Part shown: positions 16,373 through 26,290 of the stretch, one piece after another | Layout of the letters: each line of letters opens with the position of its first letter | Position numbering within the stretch: position 1 is the stretch's first letter | NCBI RefSeq assembly: GCF_904848585.1 | Contig: NZ_CAJHCR010000002.1 | Coordinates: 434,001-498,000, forward strand | Origin: Paraburkholderia kirstenboschensis | GTDB lineage: Bacteria > Pseudomonadota > Gammaproteobacteria > Burkholderiales > Burkholderiaceae | Length of the DNA stretch: 64,000 nucleotides | Direction of reading: 5' to 3' | Made by a program: the position numbers and the translations under genes | Notes under the pieces: model-generated | Databases searched by the model: none | What the model was told of the DNA's origin: nothing | The model's input: the letters and a program-made list of their open reading frames with translations, nothing else

Positions 16373-18363
16373 ATGAGTGCAGGCTTTCAACACCCATTCC
16401 CCGCAGCCGCCAATAGTGTCGCGCGAGGCAAAATCGTTAGCGCACAACAAGCCGTCAGACTGATTCGACCGGGAAACACCGTGGCAACCGGTGGCTTCGT
16501 TGGTATCGGGTTCGCGGAAGAAGTCGCCATCGCGCTCGAGCAGCTGTTCCTTGACTCAGGCGGCAACGCAAGCGCCACAGCTCGAGACTTAACACTGGTC
16601 TACGCGGGTGGTCAGGGCAACGGAGCCGGTAAAGGCTTAAATCACCTCGCTCACGAAGGACTCGTCCGGCGGGTTGTCGGTGGTCACTGGGGACTTGTTC
16701 CTGGCCTCCAACGCCTGGCCGTTGAAGGTCTCATCGAAGCCTACAACCTTCCGCAAGGCGTCATTTCCCAGCTGTTTCGCGACATCGCGGCTCATCGGCC
16801 AGGTCATTTATCGACAGTTGGACTCGGCACGTTCGTCGACCCACGCAATGTGGCGGCAAGCTCAACGCCCGGACGACGGAGGACCTGGTCAGCCTCATAT
16901 CCGTCAACGGTGACGATTGCCTTCTGTACAAAACTTTCCCGATCGACGTCGCCATCGTGCGTGGCACAACCGCCGACGCGAACGGAAACGTGACGATGGA
17001 GAAGGAAGCGCTCACCCTTGAGTCGCTCGCCATCGCAATGGCCGCGCGTAACTCCGGTGGCATCGTGATAGTCCAGGTCGAACGTATCGCAGAATCCGGC
17101 ACGTTGAATCCCCGGCAGGTCAAGATACCAGGCATTCTGGTCGATTGTGTCGTGGTTGCCAGACCGGAAAATCATTGGCAAACCTTCGCCGAATCGTACA
17201 GCCCGGGGTTCGCCAGCGAGCTTCGCATTGCGACGAGTTCAATTCCGTCCATGCCTCTCACGGAGCGAAAGGTTATCGCACGGCGCGCTTCGTTCGAGCT
17301 GATGGCCAACAGCGTGGTGAATCTCGGGATTGGCATGCCTGAAGGGATAGCGAGCGTCGCTAACGAGGAAAAAGTTTGCGACCTCTTCACGATGACAACC
17401 GAGCCCGGGGTGATCGGAGGCATCCCGGCCGGCGGCTTGAATTTCGGTGCCGCAACCAACACCGACGCCATCATCGACCAGCCCTACCAGTTCGACTTCT
17501 ATGACGGCGGCGGTCTGGACATTGCATTTCTCGGGCTGGCTCAAGTCGACCGGGACGGCAACCTGAATGTGAGCAAGTTTGGTCCGAAGCTCGCGGGCGC
17601 TGGGGGCTTCATCAACATCTCCCAGGCCGCCAAGAAGGTTGTGTTTGTCGGAACGTTTAACGCCGGCAAGCTGGATGTGATTATCAAAGACGGGCGTCTG
17701 CAGATTCTTCAGGATGGTGTTTCGCAGAAGTTCGTAGAAGCCGTAGAGCATCGAACTTTCGCGGGTCGTTATGCTAACGAGCGCCACCAGCCCGTGCTGT
17801 ACATCACGGAGCGATGTGTCTTTAGACTGACTCCAGATGGTCTCGAACTCTCCGAAATTGCGCCCGGGATCGACCTTCAGCGAGACATCGTTGCCCAGAT
17901 GGGTTTCACTCCCGTCATCAAAGCACCACCGCGCCTCATGGATGCCCGCATTTTCGAGAACAAACCGATGGGTTTGCGAGCAATGCTCCTGAGCCTGAAG
18001 CTCAACGAGCGCTTCAGCTACGACGCCGATAAAAACATGCTCTTCATCAATTTCGAGGGACACAAGGTGACGACCGCTGAGGACATCGATGCAATCCGCA
18101 CCGAGGTCGAGCGGGCGTTGTCCGGTCTCACGGTCAAGCCTCACGCAATCGTCAACTACGACAATTTCTCGATAGCTCCAGAGGTCATTGATGCCTATTC
18201 GGAGATGGTGACCGGTTTAGTCGCCCGCTATTACTCGGACGTGACCCGGTACACGACGAGCAGCTTCCTTCGAATGAAATTGGGGGACGCTCTGCAGCGA
18301 CGCAGCGTCGCCACGTACATCTATGAAAGTCCCGAAGAAGCATCGTCTCATGAACCTCGGTAG
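16373..18363 (+). pseudogene. Acyl-CoA:carboxylate CoA-transferase, frameshifted
   Basis: Two overlapping frames encode one family I CoA-transferase (YdiF / propionate CoA-transferase type) of about 660 residues. The first part runs from the ATG at 16373 (GGAGACA at 16364) to about 16850, with [18 protein letters not shown] and [20 protein letters not shown]. The protein then continues in the +1-shifted frame from about 16852 ([16 protein letters not shown]) to 18363, with NLGIGMPEGIA, the TTEPGVIGGIPAGG catalytic-glutamate region and a C-terminal extension. The shift is a single missing base near 16850, within CGCAATGTGGCGG. It moves CoA between an acyl-CoA and a free acid. It is either truly broken or a sequencing error; everything outside the one base looks intact, so the lesion is recent. 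It is followed by the divergent LysR/oxidoreductase pair. Confidence 0.85.
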
Positions 18364-18516
18364 TTGAGTCGGTAGGCTTTCGGCATTGACCGCCACCGAC
18401 GGAGGAACCAGAAGCTCAGTAGAGATGCAGTTAGCTGCGCGGGTCGATTCCCGCATGATTCTGCGGCGACACAAGTCGGGAAGCGAATTGTCTCGACCGC
18501 ATCGACCACTTTGGCA

Positions 18517-19416
18517 CTAACGTGTGTATCCAAGGAAATCAATGAACGCTTGGGTCGTCACTGACCTCGCTTGCGTCTTGCTCCAGAGCATGCCGACGTC
18601 CATGTTGGGAATTTGAGTTTTTAGCTCTTTGGCATCAATGCGCTTTCCCTCGAGCGACCAAGGCCGGAAGACCATGTCCGAAAGAATCGTAATGCCGAAG
18701 CCATGTGACACGAAAGCTCGCACCGCTTCCATCGACCCTGTTCGCAAAATCACGTTTGGTGCGAGCTTCTCTTTGCGCCAGTAGCGCATTGCAGATGCTT
18801 CGCCCTCGTCCACAGTAATCATCACGTAGGGGTATTGGGCGATCTGGCTTAGCGTGGGTCGGTCGACCTTTGCAAGAGGATGAGTCGGGGACACCCACAG
18901 CTTGCGGGGTGAGCTTATCAAACTGCGATGCCCGAAGCGCGCAACGTCAGATGCGTTTGAAAGCAATGCGACTCCCACGTCGACGTCGCCTGCCAGTACT
19001 GCCTGTTCCAGTGGCTCGCGTTCCAGGTCGTGAAGCTCGAAGTTGACGTTTGGATAGCTTGCGCGGAACCGGGCTAGCACTTCAGGAAGGAAATATCCCA
19101 TCACCGTGTACGAAGCCGCCACCCTCACGACTCCGGCTATCTCGTGCGCGCGCAACCGCGACTTATGAACGGCATCATTCAATGAATCGAGCACATGGCG
19201 AGCGTGATTGTAGAAATCGTGACCGTCGAGCGTGATGGTCACGCCCTGCGGATGCCGCTCGAATAGCCGAGTGCCCAGCGTCTCCTCGAGCGCGGCGATG
19301 GCCGCTGTTACCGCCGACTGCGAGACGTGCTCCCGGGAGGCAGCCATCGATACTTGCCCGCACTCGGCAGTAGCGACGAAGTACCGGAGCTGCTTCATGG
19401 TGATATCGATAGCCAT
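18517..19416 (-). CDS. LysR-family regulator, divergent from the ferredoxin oxidoreductase
   Basis: A 299-residue LysR-type regulator. The helix-turn-helix is evident (VSMAASREHVSQSAVTAAIA, about residues 21-40), followed by LFERHPQGVTITLDGHDF and a two-lobed effector domain. It is transcribed away from the oxidoreductase gene with 96 bases between the starts, the standard LysR arrangement for a divergently controlled target. A symmetric AT-rich element and a good plus-strand promoter lie in that gap. The first ATG at 19416 is used; MKQLRYF at 19398 is an alternative start that also fits the family. Confidence 0.9.
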   Translation of the reverse strand: MAIDITMKQLRYFVATAECGQVSMAASREHVSQSAVTAAIAALEETLGTRLFERHPQGVTITLDGHDFYNHARHVLDSLNDAVHKSRLRAHEIAGVVRVAASYTVMGYFLPEVLARFRASYPNVNFELHDLEREPLEQAVLAGDVDVGVALLSNASDVARFGHRSLISSPRKLWVSPTHPLAKVDRPTLSQIAQYPYVMITVDEGEASAMRYWRKEKLAPNVILRTGSMEAVRAFVSHGFGITILSDMVFRPWSLEGKRIDAKELKTQIPNMDVGMLWSKTQARSVTTQAFIDFLGYTR

Positions 19417-19441
19417 CTGAAATTCCGATACGGTGTCAGCG

Positions 19442-19454
19442 AAAATGTGATTTT
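19442..19454. promoter_or_regulatory. Symmetric operator candidate AAAAT-GTG-ATTTT
   Basis: A perfect 5+3+5 inverted repeat in the gap between the divergent LysR and oxidoreductase genes. It overlaps the -35 side of the plus-strand promoter at 19453-19480, a usual place for LysR control. Confidence 0.45.
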
Positions 19455-19480
19455 ACGATGAGCCGGGGCATTCCTATACT
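19453..19480 (+). promoter_or_regulatory. Promoter of the ferredoxin oxidoreductase gene
   Basis: TTACGA (19453-19458) and TATACT (19475-19480) are separated by 16 bases, about 32 bases upstream of the start codon. The -10 box is one mismatch from consensus and is rare in this GC-rich sequence. Confidence 0.5.
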
Positions 19481-19512
19481 GCGTTACCACAATCAAAACC
19501 GGAGACAGCTCG

Positions 19513-22500
19513 ATGGAATCGAGTGGCCTCAGTGCGCGCCCCGCAAGTTGTGGCGCAGAGTCGGCAGTCACACTTGAGGACAAATACCTCAAGCCAAGCG
19601 GCCGCGTTTATATGACAGGAACGCAGGCGCTCGTTCGGATGCTTCTTGCGCAGAAGCTTCGAGATGAAGCCGCCGGACTAAACACGGGAGGCTTCGTTTC
19701 AGGGTACAGAGGTTCGCCGCTGGGTGCGGTAGACCAGGAACTCTGGAAGGCCAAGAAGCATCTGAGCGCAAGCAACGTCAAGTTCGTCCCCGGGCTGAAC
19801 GAGGAACTGGCGGCAACCGCCGTCTGGGGCACACAGATGGTGAACCTCGACCCGAACGCGACCGTCGATGGCGTGTTTGCCCTTTGGTACGGAAAGGGCC
19901 CCGGTGTCGACCGGAGCGGCGACGTTTTCAAGCACGGCAACATCGCTGGCACCTCCCGTCACGGCGGTGTGCTCGTGATTGCAGGCGACGACCACAGTTG
20001 CAAATCGTCGAGCTTGCCGCATCAGAGCGAACACGCATTTATTGCTGCCATGATGCCAGTGCTGAATCCCTCCGGCGTGCGCGAGTTTGTGGAATTTGGG
20101 CTGCATGGGTGGGCCATGTCGCGCTACTCAGGGTGCTGGGTCGGCTTCAAAACCATCACGGATACCATCGAGACATCGGCGTCGTTTGAAATCGACCCGC
20201 TAGCCGTGGAAATCACCATTCCGGATAGCTATCCGATTCCGCAGGACGGCTTTTCTATTCGTTGGCCAGATGCGCCACTCGAGCAGGAAAACCGACTTCA
20301 GCGCGAGCGCCTTTACGCGCTTCTCGAGTACGTGCGCGTCAACAAACTGAACCGTCAGCCATGGAGCTCGCCCGAGGCTAAGCTCGGTATCGTCACTACC
20401 GGCAAGAGCTATCTGGATACTCTCGAAGCACTGGCTCTGCTTGGTCTGGATGAGACGACCGCAGCACAGGCTGGAATTCGTCTACTCAAAATCGGTGTTT
20501 CGTGGCCGCTGGAACCCCGGTGCATCCGCGAGTTCGCGGAGGGGCTTTCTGAAATCCTCGTAGTCGAGGAGAAGCGGCAGATTATCGAGTATCAAATCAA
20601 GGAGCAGCTTTACAACGAGCCGGTGGCCTCGCGCCCTCGTGTCGTCGGAAAATACAGCGAGGCTGGCGAGTGGGTCCAGGTACCGAAGGACGGCATCCTT
20701 TTGTCTCCAAATGGGGAGCTTGCTCCAGCCACAATCGCGGCAGTCATCGCGGCGCGTCTCGTACGTACAAGCGATGGTGACGTGCCCGCTTCCGTGACAA
20801 GGTTCCTCATTCCTGCCGACTGCGCGGCAGCGAAATCCGGCCTGGACTCGACACTCCCGGCCCGCGTTCCGTATTTCTGCTCGGGCTGCCCGCATAACAC
20901 GTCCACCAAGGTGCCCGAGGGAAGTCGCGCGGTCGCCGGCATCGGTTGCCACTTCATGGCGATGTGGATGGACCGGCGCACCGAGACCTTCACGCAGATG
21001 GGCGGTGAAGGCGTCACCTGGGTCGGACAAGCCTCATTTACGAAGACGCCCCATATCTTTGCGAATCTCGGTGATGGCACGTACATGCACTCCGGCTCTC
21101 TGGCCATCCGGGCATCGGTCGCAGCGGGTGTGAACATCACATATAAGATTCTTTATAACGATGCAGTAGCCATGACCGGTGGTCAGCCGGTCGAGGGCGC
21201 GCCCTCGCCGTTGCAGATTGTTGCGCAGGTCGCTGCTGAGGGGGTGAACCAGGTTCATCTCGTCTCGGATGAGCCGGAGCAGTTCGCTCAAGCGAAGCTT
21301 CCACAAGGCACCCGCCTACTGCATCGTTCAGAAATGGAGGCCCTCCAGAGAGAACTCCGCGAAGTGGAAGGCGTAACCGCCATCGTGTATGTCCAAACCT
21401 GCGCTGCGGAGAAGCGGCGCCGCAGAAAACAGAAGAAGCTCGAAGACCCAGCGCGTCGTGTCCTCATCAACCAGGAAGTATGCGAGGGGTGCGGCGATTG
21501 CGGCGTCCAGTCCAATTGCGTGTCCATCTTGCCGCTCGAGACTGAGCTGGGCCGCAAGCGCGTCATCGACCAGAACTCATGTAATAAGGATTTCTCGTGC
21601 GTGAGCGGCTTCTGTCCTAGCTTTGTGACCGTCGAAGGCGGAAAGCTAAGGAAGGCGGCTCGCACAAAGACTGCAGCGCCGACAGGTCTGCCTGCTCCCG
21701 CGCACGTATCTCTCAAGCGGCCCTTCAACATTCTCGTAACAGGCGTCGGCGGTACAGGGGTCGTGACGATTGGCGCACTGATGGGCATGGCCGCACACAT
21801 CGAGAACAAGGGCGTGCTCGTGCTTGACATGGCAGGGATGGCCCAGAAAGGCGGCGCGGTGATGTCACATATCCGCATCGGCGCTAGTCCGCAGGATTTG
21901 CATGCTGCCCGCGTGGCTGCGAGCGAGGCAGACCTGATTCTCGGTTGCGACATGATGGTGGCGGCCAGCAAGGACGCCATTGCGATGTCAAACCGCTCGC
22001 GAACGATTGCGCTGTTGAACACCGACGTCGCGCCCACCGGCAGCTTTGCGCGAAATCCGGACTGGCAGGCGTCACAGGAGGGTCTGCAATCGCAGGTCGC
22101 CGCAAATGTATCGTTGGTCGAGCCTGTGGACGCGACTTCTATTGCAACGTCGTTGCTCGGTGACGCCGTCGCAACCAACATGTTCCTTTTGGGCTACGCG
22201 TGGCAAAAAGGATGGATTCCTCTGGCCGAGGCGTCTCTGATGCAGGCAATCGAACTGAATGGCGCCGCCGTCGCGATGAACAAGGAAGCGTTTGCGTGGG
22301 GGCGCCAGGCTGCCGTCAACATCGCCATTGTCCGCGAAGCTGCCGGTCTTCAAAAGATTACGCCGGTGCTCTTCCTGCCGAAGCGCCTGGAGCCGCTCGA
22401 AAGCATTGTCGAGAACCGCAAGCAACGACTTACCGGGTACCAGAACCGTAGCTATGCGAGCAGCTTTGAGGCGTTCGTGAAATCCATCGCCGCAGTCGAA

Positions 22501-23052
22501 CGCAATCGGGTCGGGGGTGACAATTTCACACGCGAAGTCGCGTGCAGCCTATACAAGCTATTGGCCTACAAGGACGAATACGAGGTGGCACGCCTCTATA
22601 CCAACGGAGAGTTCGAGGCCAAGGTGAAGGCTCAGTTCGATGGAGAGGTATCGCTCCAGTTCCATCTTGCTCCCCCACTCTTCGCGAAGCGCGACAAAAA
22701 CGGGCATCTGATTAAACGTCAATACGGTCCTTGGATGATGACTGCCTTCCGGATGCTCGCTGCATTGAAGTCGTTGCGAGGCACCGCGCTCGACCCATTC
22801 GGTTTTACCCAGGAGCGTAAGCAGGAACGCGCCTCGATTGAACGTTTCCGTGCGCTTGTCCTGGAGCTAGCTCACGAGTTGACCGATAAGAACCTGAAAA
22901 TTGCAGTCGAGCTGGCCCGGCTGCCTCAGACCGAGCGGGGGTTCGGACATGTCAAGGAACGGAATGTCCAGGCCGCCATTGGCCGACGGAAGGAGCTTCT
23001 CGATGAGTTCAAGGCGGGTGCGTCCGAAAGCCTGAAAGCGGTTGCCTGGTAG
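19513..23052 (+). CDS. Indolepyruvate-type 2-oxoacid:ferredoxin oxidoreductase, fused subunits
   Basis: A 1179-residue fused 2-oxoacid oxidoreductase of the IorAB kind. It decarboxylates a 2-oxoacid with thiamine diphosphate and CoA, giving acyl-CoA, CO2 and reduced ferredoxin. The N-terminal part begins GRVYMTGTQALVRMLLAQ and contains SGYRGSPLGAVDQEL. The middle contains the TPP domain with MGGEGVTWVGQASFT. An iron-sulphur region starts at about residue 657 (CEGCGDCGVQSNC). The C-terminal gamma-type domain holds LVTGVGGTGVVTIGALMG. Fused aerobic homologues usually act on aryl- or branched-chain pyruvates. GGAGACA at 19501 gives the start. It lies opposite a LysR gene, between a CoA-transferase and an aconitase-like gene, suggesting the oxoacid comes from that pathway. 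Confidence 0.92.
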   Translation: MESSGLSARPASCGAESAVTLEDKYLKPSGRVYMTGTQALVRMLLAQKLRDEAAGLNTGGFVSGYRGSPLGAVDQELWKAKKHLSASNVKFVPGLNEELAATAVWGTQMVNLDPNATVDGVFALWYGKGPGVDRSGDVFKHGNIAGTSRHGGVLVIAGDDHSCKSSSLPHQSEHAFIAAMMPVLNPSGVREFVEFGLHGWAMSRYSGCWVGFKTITDTIETSASFEIDPLAVEITIPDSYPIPQDGFSIRWPDAPLEQENRLQRERLYALLEYVRVNKLNRQPWSSPEAKLGIVTTGKSYLDTLEALALLGLDETTAAQAGIRLLKIGVSWPLEPRCIREFAEGLSEILVVEEKRQIIEYQIKEQLYNEPVASRPRVVGKYSEAGEWVQVPKDGILLSPNGELAPATIAAVIAARLVRTSDGDVPASVTRFLIPADCAAAKSGLDSTLPARVPYFCSGCPHNTSTKVPEGSRAVAGIGCHFMAMWMDRRTETFTQMGGEGVTWVGQASFTKTPHIFANLGDGTYMHSGSLAIRASVAAGVNITYKILYNDAVAMTGGQPVEGAPSPLQIVAQVAAEGVNQVHLVSDEPEQFAQAKLPQGTRLLHRSEMEALQRELREVEGVTAIVYVQTCAAEKRRRRKQKKLEDPARRVLINQEVCEGCGDCGVQSNCVSILPLETELGRKRVIDQNSCNKDFSCVSGFCPSFVTVEGGKLRKAARTKTAAPTGLPAPAHVSLKRPFNILVTGVGGTGVVTIGALMGMAAHIENKGVLVLDMAGMAQKGGAVMSHIRIGASPQDLHAARVAASEADLILGCDMMVAASKDAIAMSNRSRTIALLNTDVAPTGSFARNPDWQASQEGLQSQVAANVSLVEPVDATSIATSLLGDAVATNMFLLGYAWQKGWIPLAEASLMQAIELNGAAVAMNKEAFAWGRQAAVNIAIVREAAGLQKITPVLFLPKRLEPLESIVENRKQRLTGYQNRSYASSFEAFVKSIAAVERNRVGGDNFTREVACSLYKLLAYKDEYEVARLYTNGEFEAKVKAQFDGEVSLQFHLAPPLFAKRDKNGHLIKRQYGPWMMTAFRMLAALKSLRGTALDPFGFTQERKQERASIERFRALVLELAHELTDKNLKIAVELARLPQTERGFGHVKERNVQAAIGRRKELLDEFKAGASESLKAVAW

Positions 23053-23338
23053 GCGACGCGGGTAACTTCATTAGTTCGGCGATTGGGCGTCCGAGTAGCT
23101 CTTGGGCAAGTCGAGCGCTGCTTGGCGCTGGTTCTATTGCGCGTACGAAGAATGTCGTATCAGATGGTGCTACTCCACGGGACTGCAAACGAAAACGCTT
23201 ATTACGTGGGAACGCAACAAGCGCTGTACCGCTGGCTTGCTTGCGCGCCCGCAAGATGGGCGGATAATCGCAAGTTCGACGATTCCGCGTGACCAGCCCC
23301 CGCCTGCTGTCGTCGCCATTCTGCTGGGAACGATATCC

Positions 23339-24238
23339 GTGCGCATTGACCCATACAGTCTTGAACTCTTTATTGCAGTGGTTGAGGAGGGTTCGATAGC
23401 CCGAGCGGCCGCACGAGGCCACATATCGTCGTCAGCTATCAGTCGGCGCATTGCTGACCTGGAGACCTCTCTTGGCGCGCTTTTACTGACGCGTTCACCG
23501 TCTGGTGTCGAGCTGACGGAGGCAGGTGCCCATGTTTTTTCACGGGCTCGTGCACTGAACGACCAATTGCAGTCATTGGTGGGCGAGGTACATTCGTTGG
23601 CAGGCCAGGTCTCGGGAACCGTTCGGCTATATGCAAACGCCTCCGCCATCGTCGGGTTTCTCCCTGAACTACTGACGACTTTCAAGGCAGAGTATCCGCT
23701 GGTCGAGATTGCTCTCATCGAGCAGATAAGCAGTGATGTACTGCGCGCATGTGTGGACGGCCGGGCAGATGTGGGAATCTCGTCGGCGGTCGTCGCGCCA
23801 GACAGCCTCGACTCCTGGCACTTTGCAGACGACCCCTTGCTGGTTGTAGTTCCACGGCAGCACGAGCTCGCGTCAGTGACTGCCCCGACCTTTAGTGATG
23901 TGCTGGATTTCTCGCTGGTTGCACTGCAGGCCGGAGGAACGCTCGACCAGGAGTTGCGAGAGCGCGCGGCAGCCATGGGGAAGCCACTCAGAGTATCGGT
24001 CACGGTTAATAGCTTTGACGCCCAGTGCCGGATGGTAGAGGCTGGCTTAGGCATTGGCATCGTGCCGACGAGCGCGGCTTCGGCGTTCGCGGGGTCGCGA
24101 AACTTCATTCGTCACCCACTCGATGCACCGTGGGCGACGAGCAGGACGCTGCGAGTGCATGCGTTCAAAAGGTCATCGCGCCGCAAGGCGGTTGCGGCCC
24201 TGATATTGCATCTATGTTCACATAGCCATCAGGGTTAA
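23339..24238 (+). CDS. LysR-family regulator
   Basis: A 299-residue LysR protein. The frame is open from 23102, but LysR similarity starts at the GTG at 23339 (RIDPYSLELFIAVVEEGSIA, then ARGHISSSAISRRIADLE), with GGGAACG upstream, so that start is chosen. The effector domain follows with LPELLTTFKAEYPLVEI and a C-terminal GLGIGIVPTSAA. It lies 286 bases after the ferredoxin oxidoreductase and 93 before the aconitase-like gene, reading with both. It is a second regulator within one cluster, so the aconitase-like gene and its neighbours may answer to a different effector than the oxidoreductase. Confidence 0.88.
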   Translation: MRIDPYSLELFIAVVEEGSIARAAARGHISSSAISRRIADLETSLGALLLTRSPSGVELTEAGAHVFSRARALNDQLQSLVGEVHSLAGQVSGTVRLYANASAIVGFLPELLTTFKAEYPLVEIALIEQISSDVLRACVDGRADVGISSAVVAPDSLDSWHFADDPLLVVVPRQHELASVTAPTFSDVLDFSLVALQAGGTLDQELRERAAAMGKPLRVSVTVNSFDAQCRMVEAGLGIGIVPTSAASAFAGSRNFIRHPLDAPWATSRTLRVHAFKRSSRRKAVAALILHLCSHSHQG

Positions 24239-24331
24239 TGCGGACGTCGTGATTGGTAATGCCCCCCTTGTGATTCCAGCACTTCGTCCCGGTGCCGAAG
24301 ACAGTCTAGATTTCCTGCAAGGAGACTAGAC

Positions 24332-26290
24332 ATGCCGATTTTGAAGCTGGATGGCCGGGTGCTTTTTCTTTCCGCAGACCCGGACGTCATCGACCGACAG
24401 TTAAGCGGCGAAGACCTGACCGCGACGACGGCCGGGACGCTGCGCGACGACGTGTCGACTGATGAAATCACACCAATGAGCGTGCTCACGCGCTTCGACG
24501 AGCGGCTTGCGCGTGTTCCTTATGTTGGATTCAGAGCAGGTGAACGCACGCCCATCGGTATGGACGCTGTTCGCGCCCGAGGTTTTTGCGTGACGGTTGC
24601 CGGCAATCGATACGGCAAGGGGTCGTCTCGCGAGCACAGCCCGGTGGCCGAGTACCGCGCTGGTATCCGGCTTGTCATCGCGAGAAGCTTCGAGCGCATT
24701 TACCGGCAAAATGCCGACAACGTCGGACTCCTCACGTCGACAGACTTTGGGCTCCTCGAACGCATTCAGCGTGGAGAAGAAATCGACATCGACGAACTGG
24801 TGGCATCTCGCGACGCGCTTGCGTCAGCCATTCTCCGCAGCGGCGGCCTTCTGCGGTACGGCGCTAGTCACATGCAGCACATCAAGACGACCGCTAAGTC
24901 TAACGACAACCTTCCACGCACACTCGCTCAAAAAATCATCGAGAGGCACGCGTTAGAAACAGAGGCGACGGGCGACTCACAGAACCGTGGAGAAGGAGCC
25001 TTTGTCCGCGCGGACTGGCGCTTCATTCACGAGTACTACACCGGCATGGCGACTCACATGCTGCATTCGACGTTCGGTCGCCCGCTGAAATTGTATTCGC
25101 CCGAGACGATTCTGACGTTCGAGGATCACCTGTCCTACTCGCATAAAAGCGAGCTGCACATCCGCAACGGGCTACTTCCGGATGTCCGCGAGCTGTCTGA
25201 AGCTCACCGTGCTTTCGTTCGCGATTACGGTCTGCGCGACCATGGTTACCTCAGCGAAAACGGCAGCGGAATTAACGAAGGCTCGGAAGGCATCTCGCAC
25301 GCAATGATGGCGGAAAAGTATGCGCTGCCAGGGCAACTGGTAGTAGGCACCGATTCGCACACACCGCATAGCGGAGCGCTTGGCTGCGTTGCATTTGGAG
25401 TTGGCACGACGGACATGTCCAATGCGTTCATCACTGGCGCAGTACGTATGACCGTACCCGAGTCATTGCGCATCGATTTCCGCGGACCGATTCCGGCCGG
25501 AGTGACCGCGAAAGATTTAACACTTCATCTTCTTGCCGACCCTCGCATCCGTGCCGGTGCGGGCGTCGGCAAAGTATTCGAGTTTGCTGGCTCCGCCATT
25601 TCGCAGCTGACGACCGACGAGCGCACGACCCTCACCAACATGACTGCGGAACTTGGCGGTTTTACAGGCATCGTCGCTCCCGATGAAGAGACGGTCCGGT
25701 TTCTGAAGGAACGTCGTGGCATCCACTTCCAGATCGAGCCCTGGATGCGAAGCGACGACGGCGCTCCATACGCTGCGACGATCGAGATTGACTGCACTCA
25801 AATCGCTCCGATGCTGGCGGCACCCGGAGACCCTGGCAATGGCATCTCGCTGAATCAGTTGAGCGACAGGCCGCAGATTGATATTGCCTACGGCGGCTCA
25901 TGTACTGCCGGCAAGCGCGAAGATTTCGACCATTATCATGAGGTCCTCGCGTGGGCTGCCGACCGGGGAATTCGCGTCCCTGAAAACGTGAAGTTGTTCC
26001 TACAGTTCGGCACGTCGGACGTGCGGGACTACTGCATCAAGCGCGGATATCTCGACGCTTTCGAGCGCGTTGGCGCGATTTTGCTTCAACCCTCATGCGG
26101 CGCATGCGCTAACTGTGGCCCAGGTTCGTCCACTGACGCGTCGCAGGTCACTATCAGCGCAATCAACCGAAATTTCCCGGGTCGCTCTGGACCTGGAAAG
26201 GTCTGGCTCGCCAGCCCGCCAACCGTCGTGGCAAGTGCACTGGCCGGCAGGATTATCTCCTTCGCCGAACTCAAGGAGCAACACCAGTGA
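24332..26290 (+). CDS. Aconitase-superfamily hydro-lyase, swivel domain first (LeuD-LeuC-like fusion)
   Basis: A 652-residue hydro-lyase of the aconitase/isopropylmalate isomerase superfamily with unusual domain order. The swivel domain (LeuD-like) comes first: DDVSTDEITPM at about residue 45 and NRYGKGSSREHSPVAEYRAG at about 90-110. The iron-sulphur catalytic part (LeuC-like) follows from about residue 200: GTDSHTPHSGALGCVAFGVG, then the cluster cysteines Cys524 (YGGSCTAGKR) and the Cys589/Cys592 pair in PSCGACANCGPGSS. It lacks the HEAT domain of AcnB. It should interconvert hydroxyacid isomers by dehydration and rehydration, for instance alkylmalates. GGAGACTAGAC precedes the ATG. Its stop overlaps the start of a LeuB-like stub, which supports a malate-type substrate rather than citrate. 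Confidence 0.88.
   Translation: MPILKLDGRVLFLSADPDVIDRQLSGEDLTATTAGTLRDDVSTDEITPMSVLTRFDERLARVPYVGFRAGERTPIGMDAVRARGFCVTVAGNRYGKGSSREHSPVAEYRAGIRLVIARSFERIYRQNADNVGLLTSTDFGLLERIQRGEEIDIDELVASRDALASAILRSGGLLRYGASHMQHIKTTAKSNDNLPRTLAQKIIERHALETEATGDSQNRGEGAFVRADWRFIHEYYTGMATHMLHSTFGRPLKLYSPETILTFEDHLSYSHKSELHIRNGLLPDVRELSEAHRAFVRDYGLRDHGYLSENGSGINEGSEGISHAMMAEKYALPGQLVVGTDSHTPHSGALGCVAFGVGTTDMSNAFITGAVRMTVPESLRIDFRGPIPAGVTAKDLTLHLLADPRIRAGAGVGKVFEFAGSAISQLTTDERTTLTNMTAELGGFTGIVAPDEETVRFLKERRGIHFQIEPWMRSDDGAPYAATIEIDCTQIAPMLAAPGDPGNGISLNQLSDRPQIDIAYGGSCTAGKREDFDHYHEVLAWAADRGIRVPENVKLFLQFGTSDVRDYCIKRGYLDAFERVGAILLQPSCGACANCGPGSSTDASQVTISAINRNFPGRSGPGKVWLASPPTVVASALAGRIISFAELKEQHQ

Noticed and set aside
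18435..18475. tRNA-like T-arm (GCGGG-TCGATT-CCCGC)
   Set aside because: The loop has six bases, not seven, and no acceptor, D or anticodon arm can be built around it.
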